Shown piece after piece: positions 15,274 to 21,718 of a stretch of 64,000 nt of DNA. Location of the stretch: positions 34,612-98,611 of the forward strand of contig NZ_LZIJ01000183.1 in assembly GCF_001667115.1 (NCBI RefSeq). The letters run 5' to 3'. A model generated the notes under the pieces. The model was not told where the DNA came from. It made no database searches and worked only from the letters and a program-made list of their open reading frames with translations. The translations under genes were made by a program, and so were the position numbers. Each line of letters starts with the position of its first letter. Position 1 is the stretch's first letter. Source of the stretch: Mycobacterium sp. 852002-51163_SCH5372311 (GTDB taxonomy: Bacteria; Actinomycetota; Actinomycetes; Mycobacteriales; Mycobacteriaceae).

Positions 15274-15438
15274 GCCTACTAGCGTACGCAGGCGGGCCGC
15301 CATAACGCTAGCGGCCGGTCCAGTGCGCAACCTCATCGTCGGCGCGCCCAAGAGCTGCGAGTCGGCTCCGATTCGATTGTCCGGTTCCTCATCGCGCCGC
15401 TCCGCGCCGCGCATCGTCACCGGGGGCAGGTGAGCCGA

Positions 15439-15444
15439 TAGGAT
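15439..15444 (+). promoter_or_regulatory. guaB2: Possible -10 element of guaB2
   Basis: TAGGAT at 15439-15444 fits the mycobacterial TANNNT -10 pattern and lies 40 bp before the guaB2 ATG at 15485. AAGGAAGG at 15470-15477 is the ribosome binding site. No good -35 is obvious. Confidence 0.3.
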
Positions 15445-15484
15445 GGATTCTTCACCGCAAAGCATGGTTAAGGAAGGCCCGCCG

Positions 15485-17092
15485 ATGTCCCGTGGCATGT
15501 CCGGCCTCGAAGACAGCTCTGACCTGGTTGCCAGTCCGTACGTGCGCGACGCTTCCCTCGGCGGCCTGGCCCCCGAACCGGTGCCGACCGGGGGCGACAA
15601 CCCGAACAAGATCGCGATGCTGGGTCTGACGTTCGACGACGTCCTGCTGCTGCCGGCAGCGTCCGACGTGGTGCCGGCCACTGCTGACACGTCCAGCCAG
15701 CTCACCAAGAAGATCAGGCTCAAGGTGCCGTTGGTCAGCTCGGCTATGGACACCGTCACCGAGGCGCGGATGGCCATTGCGATGGCACGGGCCGGCGGCA
15801 TGGGTGTGCTGCACCGCAATTTGCCGGTCGCCGAACAGGCCAGCCAGGTGGAGATGGTGAAGCGGTCCGAAGCCGGCATGGTCACCGATCCCGTCACCTG
15901 CCGGCCGGACAACACGCTGGCTCAGGTAGACGCGATGTGTGCCAAGTTCCGGATCTCGGGGCTGCCCGTGGTCGACGACTCCGGCGCGCTGGTCGGCATC
16001 ATCACCAACCGCGACATGCGGTTCGAGGTCGACCAGTCCAGGCAGGTCGCCGAGGTGATGACCAAGGCGCCACTGATCACGGCGCAGGAAGGCGTGAGCG
16101 CCGACGCAGCGCTGGGCCTGCTGCGACGCAACAAGATCGAGAAGCTGCCCATCGTCGACGGCCACGGCAGGCTCACCGGGCTGATCACGGTCAAAGACTT
16201 CGTCAAGACCGAGCAGCATCCGCTGGCCACGAAAGACAGTGACGGGCGGCTGCTGGTGGGCGCTGCCGTCGGTGTCGGCGGGGACGCGTGGGTCCGCGCG
16301 ATGATGCTCGTCGACGCCGGGTCCGACGTGCTGGTGGTCGACACCGCCCATGCCCACAACCGGTTGGTGCTTGACATGGTCGCCCAGCTCAAAGCCGAAG
16401 TCGGCGATCGGGTCCAGGTGATCGGCGGCAATGTGGCGACCAGGTCGGCCGCCACCGCGCTGGTCGAGGCCGGCGCCGACGCGGTCAAGGTCGGCGTGGG
16501 TCCCGGCTCCATCTGCACCACCCGGGTGGTGGCCGGGGTCGGCGCTCCGCAGATCACGGCGATTCTGGAAGCCGTCGCGGCGTGCGCCCCGAGGGGTGTG
16601 CCGGTGATCGCGGACGGGGGACTGCAGTACTCGGGCGACATCGCCAAGGCGCTGGCCGCCGGTGCGTCGACGACCATGCTGGGTTCGCTGCTGGCCGGCA
16701 CCGCCGAGGCGCCCGGCGACCTGATCTTCGTGAACGGCAAGCAATACAAGAGCTACCGCGGCATGGGCTCGCTGGGCGCCATGGCAGGCCGGGGCGCCGG
16801 AACATCGGGCAAGTCCTACTCCAAGGACCGCTACTTCGCCGACGACGCGCTCTCCGAGGACAAGCTGGTGCCCGAGGGCATCGAGGGCAGGGTGCCGTTC
16901 CGCGGCCCGCTTTCGTCGGTGATCCATCAGCTGACCGGAGGGCTGCGCGCCGCGATGGGCTACACCGGTTCGCCCACCATCGAGGTGCTGCAGCAGGCGC
17001 AGTTCGTCCGGATCACCCCGGCCGGGCTGAAAGAGAGCCATCCGCACGACGTCGCGATGACCGTCGAAGCGCCCAACTACTACGTCCGATAA
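15485..17092 (+). CDS. guaB2: GuaB2, inosine-5'-monophosphate dehydrogenase
   Basis: This 535-residue enzyme oxidises IMP to XMP with NAD+, the committed step of guanine nucleotide synthesis. The TIM barrel contains the substrate loop GPGSICTTR with the catalytic Cys at about residue 344, the IMP phosphate site IADGGLQYSGDI, and the flap region YRGMGSLGAM. A CBS pair (about residues 130-245; VTDPVTCRP and ITAQEGVSA start each motif) is inserted. ATG 15485 (MSRGMSGLEDSS) matches the M. tuberculosis start and follows AAGGAAGG. A GAGTSGK insertion in the flap makes it slightly longer than the M. tuberculosis enzyme. guaB3 follows after 3 bp. Confidence 0.97.
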   Translation: MSRGMSGLEDSSDLVASPYVRDASLGGLAPEPVPTGGDNPNKIAMLGLTFDDVLLLPAASDVVPATADTSSQLTKKIRLKVPLVSSAMDTVTEARMAIAMARAGGMGVLHRNLPVAEQASQVEMVKRSEAGMVTDPVTCRPDNTLAQVDAMCAKFRISGLPVVDDSGALVGIITNRDMRFEVDQSRQVAEVMTKAPLITAQEGVSADAALGLLRRNKIEKLPIVDGHGRLTGLITVKDFVKTEQHPLATKDSDGRLLVGAAVGVGGDAWVRAMMLVDAGSDVLVVDTAHAHNRLVLDMVAQLKAEVGDRVQVIGGNVATRSAATALVEAGADAVKVGVGPGSICTTRVVAGVGAPQITAILEAVAACAPRGVPVIADGGLQYSGDIAKALAAGASTTMLGSLLAGTAEAPGDLIFVNGKQYKSYRGMGSLGAMAGRGAGTSGKSYSKDRYFADDALSEDKLVPEGIEGRVPFRGPLSSVIHQLTGGLRAAMGYTGSPTIEVLQQAQFVRITPAGLKESHPHDVAMTVEAPNYYVR

Positions 17093-17095
17093 TCC

Positions 17096-18223
17096 ATGGT
17101 CGAGATCGGGATGGGCCGCGTGGCCCGTCGCACCTACGAACTCAGCGAGATCGGCATCGTGCCGTCGCGGCGCACCCGCTCGTCGCAGGACGTGTCGACG
17201 GCTTGGCAGCTCGACGCCTACCGGTTCGAGATTCCCGTCATCGCCCACCCGACCGATGCCCTGGTGTCGCCGGAGTTCGCGATCGAACTGGGCCGGCTCG
17301 GCGGGCTGGCGGTGCTCAACGGCGAGGGGCTGATCGGCCGGCACGCCGACGTCGAAGCCAAGATCGCGCAGCTGGTCGAGGCCGGCCGCAAGGAGCCCGA
17401 ACCGTCGGCGGCGATCCGGCTGCTGCAAGAGCTGCACGCGGCCCCGCTGAACCCTGACCTGCTGGGCGCCGCGGTGGCCCGCATCCGCGAGGCCGGTGTC
17501 ACCACCGCGGTGCGGGTCAGCCCGCAAAATGCCCAGGCGCTGACGCCGGTGCTGGTCTCGGCCGGTATTGACCTGCTGGTCATCCAGGGCACCATCGTGT
17601 CCGCCGAGCGGGTGGCCAGTGATGGCGAGCCGCTCAACCTGAAGACGTTCATCGCCGAGCTGGACATCCCCGTTGTCGCCGGTGGCGTGCAGGACCATCG
17701 CACCGCCCTGCATCTGATGCGCACCGGCGCGGCGGGCGTCATCGTCGGTTACGGCTCGACCCACGGGGTGACGACCACCGACGAGGTGCTGGGCATCAGC
17801 GTGCCGATGGCCACCGCGATCGCCGACGCCGCCGCTGCCCGGCGGGAGTACCTCGACGAGACCGGCGGCCGCTACGTCCACGTGCTGGCCGACGGCGACA
17901 TCCACACCTCCGGCGAGCTGGCCAAGGCCATCGCCTGCGGAGCCGACGCGGTGATGCTCGGCACGCCGCTGGCCGAAAGCGCCGAGGCACTCGGGCAAGG
18001 ATGGTTCTGGCCCGCCGCGGCGGCGCACCCGTCGTTGCCGCGGGGCGCGCTGTTGCAGATTGCCGTCGGCGAGCGGCCGCCGCTCGATCAGGTTCTCAAC
18101 GGTCCGTCCGACGACCCGTTCGGCACCCTGAACCTGGTCGGTGGTCTGCGACGGTCAATGGCCAAGGCCGGTTACTGCGACCTCAAGGAATTCCAGAAGG
18201 TCGGCCTGACCGTCGGCAGCTGA
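17096..18223 (+). CDS. guaB3: GuaB3, IMP dehydrogenase family protein lacking the catalytic Cys loop
   Basis: This 375-residue TIM-barrel protein belongs to the actinobacterial GuaB3 family. It keeps the barrel and phosphate-binding patterns (GVIVGYGST, VLADGDIHTSGELAKA, GADAVMLGTPLAES). At the loop where GuaB2 has GSICTTR, it reads GSTHGVTTTDEV, so the catalytic Cys is missing, and there is no CBS insert. Classical IMP dehydrogenase activity is therefore unlikely. Related actinobacterial GuaB3 proteins have been linked to GMP reductase-like chemistry, which I cannot confirm here. It sits 3 bp after guaB2, so the two are cotranscribed. A stem-loop follows. Confidence 0.94.
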   Translation: MVEIGMGRVARRTYELSEIGIVPSRRTRSSQDVSTAWQLDAYRFEIPVIAHPTDALVSPEFAIELGRLGGLAVLNGEGLIGRHADVEAKIAQLVEAGRKEPEPSAAIRLLQELHAAPLNPDLLGAAVARIREAGVTTAVRVSPQNAQALTPVLVSAGIDLLVIQGTIVSAERVASDGEPLNLKTFIAELDIPVVAGGVQDHRTALHLMRTGAAGVIVGYGSTHGVTTTDEVLGISVPMATAIADAAAARREYLDETGGRYVHVLADGDIHTSGELAKAIACGADAVMLGTPLAESAEALGQGWFWPAAAAHPSLPRGALLQIAVGERPPLDQVLNGPSDDPFGTLNLVGGLRRSMAKAGYCDLKEFQKVGLTVGS

Positions 18224-18231
18224 GCTCACGC

Positions 18232-18291
18232 GCGAGCAGACGTGGAATCGCACTCCCGTGCTCCGAATTGTGCGATTCTGCGTCTGCTCGC
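18232..18291. terminator. Stem-loop, GAGCAGACG repeat family copy 3
   Basis: GCGAGCAGACG (18232-18242) pairs with CGTCTGCTCGC (18281-18291), continued after a 2-nt mismatch by GAATCGCA/TGCGATTC. It lies between the guaB3 stop and the choD start in the same direction, so it probably separates the guaB operon from choD. Confidence 0.62.
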
Positions 18292-18305
18292 CGTAGGCTG
18301 GGCCG

Positions 18306-20042
18306 ATGAAGCCGGATTACGACGTACTGATCATCGGTTCGGGTTTCGGGGGTAGCGTCAGCGCACTGCGGCTCACCGAAAAGGGCTATCGGGTAGGGGT
18401 GTTGGAGGCCGGCCGCCGGTTCGCCGACGACGAGTTCGCCAAGACGTCCTGGAACCTGCGTAAGTTCCTGTGGGCGCCGAGGCTCGGCTGCTACGGCATC
18501 CAGCGGATCCACCCGCTGAAAAACGTGATGATCCTGGCCGGCGCCGGAGTGGGCGGCGGTTCGCTGAACTACGCCAACACGTTGTACGTGCCGCCTGAGC
18601 CGTTCTTCAACGACCCGCAGTGGAAGCACATCACCGACTGGGGCAGCGAGCTCGGGCCGCACTACGACCAGGCGCAGCGGATGCTCGGCGTGGTGTTCAA
18701 CCCGACGTTCACCGACGCGGACCGCATCGTCAAGGAGGTCGCCGACGAGATGGGCTGCGGTGACACGTTCGTACCTACTCCGGTCGGGGTGTTCTTCGGC
18801 CCCGACGGTACCCAGGCCCCGGGCGTGACCGTGCCCGACCCGTATTTCGGGGGCGCGGGTCCTGCGCGCACCGGCTGCATGGAGTGTGGCTGTTGCATGA
18901 CGGGCTGCCGCTACGGCGCCAAGAACACCTTGGTGAAGAACTACCTGGGGCTCGCGGAATCCGCAGGGGCACAAGTGATTCCGATGACGACGGTGAAGGG
19001 TTTCGAGCAGCGTTCCGACGGGCTGTGGGAGGTTCGCACGGTCCGCACCGGCAGTTGGCTGCGCCGCGATCGGCGCACCTTCACCGCCACCTACCTGATC
19101 CTGGCCGCCGGCACCTGGGGCACCCAGCACCTGCTGTTCAACATGCGAGACAAGGGCAAGCTGCCGCGTCTGTCGAAGCGATTGGGCGTGTTGACCCGCA
19201 CCAACTCCGAGTCGATCGTCGGCGCCGGACGGCTGGAGGTGTCACCCGACCTGGACCTGACCCACGGGGTCGCCATCACGTCGTCGATACATCCGACACC
19301 GGACACTCATATCGAACCCGTCCGCTACGGCAAGGGCTCCAACGCGATGGGGCTGCTGCAGACCCTGATGACCGACGGCTCGGGTCCCGAGGGCACCGAC
19401 GTGCCGCGGTGGAAACAGCTGCTGGAGCAGGCGAGGGATGATCCGCGCCGCATGCTGCGGCTGCTCAACCCGCGTCAGTGGAGCGAACGCACCATGATCG
19501 CCCTGGTGATGCAGCACCTGGACAACTCGATCACCACGTACACCAAGCGCGGCAAACTGGGCATCCGCTGGTACTCCAGCAAGCAGGGTCACGGCGAGCC
19601 GAACCCCAGCTGGATCCCGGTCGGCAACGAGGTCACCCGGCGCATCGCGGCCAAGATCGACGGTGTGGCCGGCGGCACGTGGGGTGAGCTGTTCAACATC
19701 CCGCTGACCGCGCACTTCCTCGGTGGTGCGGTGATCGGGGACAGCCCCGAAAACGGTGTCATCGACCCCTACCACCGGGTCTACGGCTACCCGACCATGT
19801 ACGTGGTCGACGGCGCCGCGATCTCGGCGAACCTGGGTGTCAACCCGTCGCTGTCGATCACCGCGCAAGCCGAGCGGGCCGCGTCGCTGTGGCCGAACAA
19901 GGGCGAGAACGACCAGCGGCCGCTGCAGGGCGACAATTACCGCCGGCTGGACCCGATCCCGCCGGAGCATCCGGTGGTTCCCGCTGAAGCTCCCGGTGCG
20001 CTGCGGTGGCTGCCGATCGAACCCGTAAGCAACGCGGGCTGA
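18306..20042 (+). CDS. choD: ChoD, GMC-type cholesterol oxidase family flavoprotein
   Basis: This 578-residue protein has the same length as I recall for M. tuberculosis ChoD (Rv3409c). The FAD-binding fold opens with DVLIIGSGFGGSVSALRL, followed by AGAGVGGGSLNYANTL, a Cys-rich CMECGCCMTGCRYGAKNT stretch, and C-terminal AHFLGGAVIGD and DGAAISANLGVNPSLSI. The annotation implies oxidation and isomerisation of cholesterol, but the family's true substrate in mycobacteria is debated, and the four-Cys stretch resembles GMC relatives other than Streptomyces cholesterol oxidase. It converges on the dioxygenase gene with one base between stops; the vapBC pair recalled at this point in M. tuberculosis is absent. 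Confidence 0.93.
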   Translation: MKPDYDVLIIGSGFGGSVSALRLTEKGYRVGVLEAGRRFADDEFAKTSWNLRKFLWAPRLGCYGIQRIHPLKNVMILAGAGVGGGSLNYANTLYVPPEPFFNDPQWKHITDWGSELGPHYDQAQRMLGVVFNPTFTDADRIVKEVADEMGCGDTFVPTPVGVFFGPDGTQAPGVTVPDPYFGGAGPARTGCMECGCCMTGCRYGAKNTLVKNYLGLAESAGAQVIPMTTVKGFEQRSDGLWEVRTVRTGSWLRRDRRTFTATYLILAAGTWGTQHLLFNMRDKGKLPRLSKRLGVLTRTNSESIVGAGRLEVSPDLDLTHGVAITSSIHPTPDTHIEPVRYGKGSNAMGLLQTLMTDGSGPEGTDVPRWKQLLEQARDDPRRMLRLLNPRQWSERTMIALVMQHLDNSITTYTKRGKLGIRWYSSKQGHGEPNPSWIPVGNEVTRRIAAKIDGVAGGTWGELFNIPLTAHFLGGAVIGDSPENGVIDPYHRVYGYPTMYVVDGAAISANLGVNPSLSITAQAERAASLWPNKGENDQRPLQGDNYRRLDPIPPEHPVVPAEAPGALRWLPIEPVSNAG

Positions 20043-20043
20043 C

Positions 20044-20946
20044 TCAGCTCGCGATCACCTCAAGGGGTGCGCCGCTGACCACGCGGCTGCGCTCCCCGTG
20101 CACGTTGACGGGCACATCGCCCATCAGGGTGACCCGGTGCATGAGCCGGGGCTGGCCGTCGTAGTCGTCGATCGCCCGGTGCTGGGTGGCCCGGTTGTCC
20201 CAGATGGCAACGTCGCCAGGCTCCCAGTTCCAGCGAACAGTGTTCTCCGGCATGGTGATTCGCCGCTGCAGCAATTCCAGCAGCACGGTCGACTCGTGGC
20301 TGTCCAGGCCGACGAAGTTGCGCACGAAATCGCCGGCCACCAACGTGCGTTCGCCGGTCTCCGGGTGTACTCGCACCACGGGGTGCTCGGTCCGGAAATC
20401 GGCCTTCTCGAACACCTGGCGGAACGCCCGCTGCGCGTCGGTCATCGAGGCCTGGGCTTGAGGGCTCACGTAGTCGTAGCGGTTGGTGTGCAGCGCCCAC
20501 AGATTCTCCACGAGGCACTTGAGCGGATCGGGTAGCCGCTCGTAGGCCGCCGCGGTGGACGCCCACAACGTCGATCCGCCATACCTGGGCAGCGTGACCG
20601 CGCGCAGGATCGAGGCCGCCGGGTAGTTCGCGGCGAAGGTGACGTCGGTGTGCCAGCGGTTGGCCGAGCCGTATTCGGAGTTGATCGGCGTGATGATCGG
20701 CGCGTTCTTGGCGGACAGCACCGCCGCGGCCGGGTGGCCGATCGGCGTGCCCAGCAGAGCGGCGAACGCGAGTTGCTGCGCGTCGTCCAGGTGGTGCTGG
20801 TCGCGGAAGAAGATCACCTTGTGGGCAAGCAGCGCCTGGTGGATCTCTTCGGCCGCGGGCGCATCGAGGTCACCGCTGAGGCGGACCCCGTCGACGCGGG
20901 CGCCGATTCGACTGCCCAGCTTGGTGACGGTGATCGAGTTTGTCAT
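20044..20946 (-). CDS. TauD/TfdA-family 2-oxoglutarate dioxygenase, alkyl sulfatase type (Rv3406 homologue)
   Basis: This 300-residue Fe(II)/2-oxoglutarate dioxygenase has the facial triad HTD (His99, Asp101) and a distal His in NRATQHRAIDDY, followed by the 2-oxoglutarate-binding Arg region RLMHRVTLMGD. It is strongly similar to Rv3406, reported to cleave alkyl sulfates to aldehyde and sulfite for sulfur supply and to inactivate certain carboxamide DprE1 inhibitors. The ATG is at 20946. It is divergent from a tetR gene; two perfect 18-bp palindromes lie in the 58-bp gap. Sulfate or substrate signalling through that repressor is likely. Confidence 0.93.
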   Translation of the reverse strand: MTNSITVTKLGSRIGARVDGVRLSGDLDAPAAEEIHQALLAHKVIFFRDQHHLDDAQQLAFAALLGTPIGHPAAAVLSAKNAPIITPINSEYGSANRWHTDVTFAANYPAASILRAVTLPRYGGSTLWASTAAAYERLPDPLKCLVENLWALHTNRYDYVSPQAQASMTDAQRAFRQVFEKADFRTEHPVVRVHPETGERTLVAGDFVRNFVGLDSHESTVLLELLQRRITMPENTVRWNWEPGDVAIWDNRATQHRAIDDYDGQPRLMHRVTLMGDVPVNVHGERSRVVSGAPLEVIAS

Positions 20947-20969
20947 CGCTGTTTCCTTGGAAGAATTGG

Positions 20970-20987
20970 TGTAGTCAGTTGACTACA
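20970..20987. promoter_or_regulatory. Operator 1: TGTAGTCA-GT-TGACTACA
   Basis: This is a perfect 18-bp palindrome with 8-bp arms, 23 bp before the dioxygenase start codon. It is the same site as operator 2 except for the central dinucleotide. The centres are 26 bp apart. It is the likely binding site of the adjacent TetR repressor. Confidence 0.8.
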
Positions 20988-20995
20988 TCGGCTAG

Positions 20996-21013
20996 TGTAG
21001 TCACATGACTACA
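20996..21013. promoter_or_regulatory. Operator 2: TGTAGTCA-CA-TGACTACA, overlapping the tetR start codon
   Basis: This perfect 18-bp palindrome contains the ATG of the regulator gene at 21005-21007. A repressor bound here would block its own transcription start or elongation, giving tight autorepression. It also implies a very short or absent 5' leader for the tetR transcript. Confidence 0.8.
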
Positions 21014-21571
21014 TCTTCGGCAAGTGGCCGCCGCAAGATTCCCACCGGACGCGAAGAGGTGGCCGCGGCGATCCTGGACGCCGCCACCGACCTGTTCGCG
21101 GAGCGAGGGCCGGCCGCGACGTCGATCCGCGACATCGCCGCTCGGTCGAAGGTGAACCACGGACTGGTATTTCGCCACTTCGGCACGAAGGAACAACTGG
21201 TCGGCGCCGTGCTCGATCACCTCGGCGCGAATTTGACCGACCTGTTGGAATCGCAGGCGCCCGCCGACGTCGTCGAACGGGCGCTGGATCGGCAGATGCG
21301 GGTCATGGCCCGCACGGTGCTCGACGGCTACCCGGCCGGCCAGCTGCAGAAGCGCTTCCCCAACGTCGCAGAGCTGCTCGAGCGGGTGCGCCCGAGCCAC
21401 GACGACGACGCCAGCGCACGGCTGGCCGTCGCCAATGCCCTTGCGCTGCAATTCGGTTGGCGGCTGTTCGCGCCGATCTTGCGCTCGGCGACGGGTCTCG
21501 ACGAGCTCACGGATGCCGACCTGCGGCAGGCCGTGCTCGACGAGGCCGCGCGGATGGTCGAACCGCGCTGA
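21005..21571 (+). CDS. TetR-family repressor of the adjacent dioxygenase (Rv3405c homologue)
   Basis: This 188-residue regulator has a helix-turn-helix at about residues 36-57 (TSIRDIAARSKVNHGLVFRH) followed by KEQLVGAVLDHL. The C-terminal domain contains QFGWRLFAPILRSATGL. Orientation and sequence match Rv3405c, which is divergent from Rv3406 in M. tuberculosis. The ATG at 21005 is inside operator 2, with no ribosome binding site upstream, so translation may be leaderless. The last codons (VEPR, stop) are part of an 18-bp sequence that recurs 144 bp downstream. Confidence 0.92.
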   Translation: MTTSSASGRRKIPTGREEVAAAILDAATDLFAERGPAATSIRDIAARSKVNHGLVFRHFGTKEQLVGAVLDHLGANLTDLLESQAPADVVERALDRQMRVMARTVLDGYPAGQLQKRFPNVAELLERVRPSHDDDASARLAVANALALQFGWRLFAPILRSATGLDELTDADLRQAVLDEAARMVEPR

Positions 21572-21718
21572 GTCGCGTTGGCCCCTCCGACGCAGCATCG
21601 AGTGTGTATTGGGGGCTTCGGTTGTGAACACCGGGCGGTGAAAATCGCCCGAGGTACGCCCTGGATACACACCCAAATCCGTGGATGCACGCCCGACGGC
21701 GTCGAACCGCGCTGAGTC
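21557..21718. repeat. 126-bp intergenic element flanked by 18-bp perfect direct repeats
   Basis: GTCGAACCGCGCTGAGTC occurs at 21557-21574, inside the end of tetR, and again at 21701-21718, next to the GH65 stop. Between them are GTGTGTAT (21602-21609) and ATACACAC (21665-21672) in inverted orientation and a perfect hairpin CGGGCG...CGCCCG (21632-21651). The inner sequence resembles the GTGAATC-type repeats at 32863 and 63882. The arrangement looks like an insertion with target duplication, or a local duplication of the gene tail. Confidence 0.75.

Noticed and set aside
15452..18028. Very long minus-strand open frame opposite guaB2 and guaB3
   Set aside because: The plus strand encodes near-identical GuaB2 and GuaB3. 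In GC-rich DNA the antisense frame stays open by codon bias alone, and its product has a low-complexity Arg/Gly/Gln/His composition.
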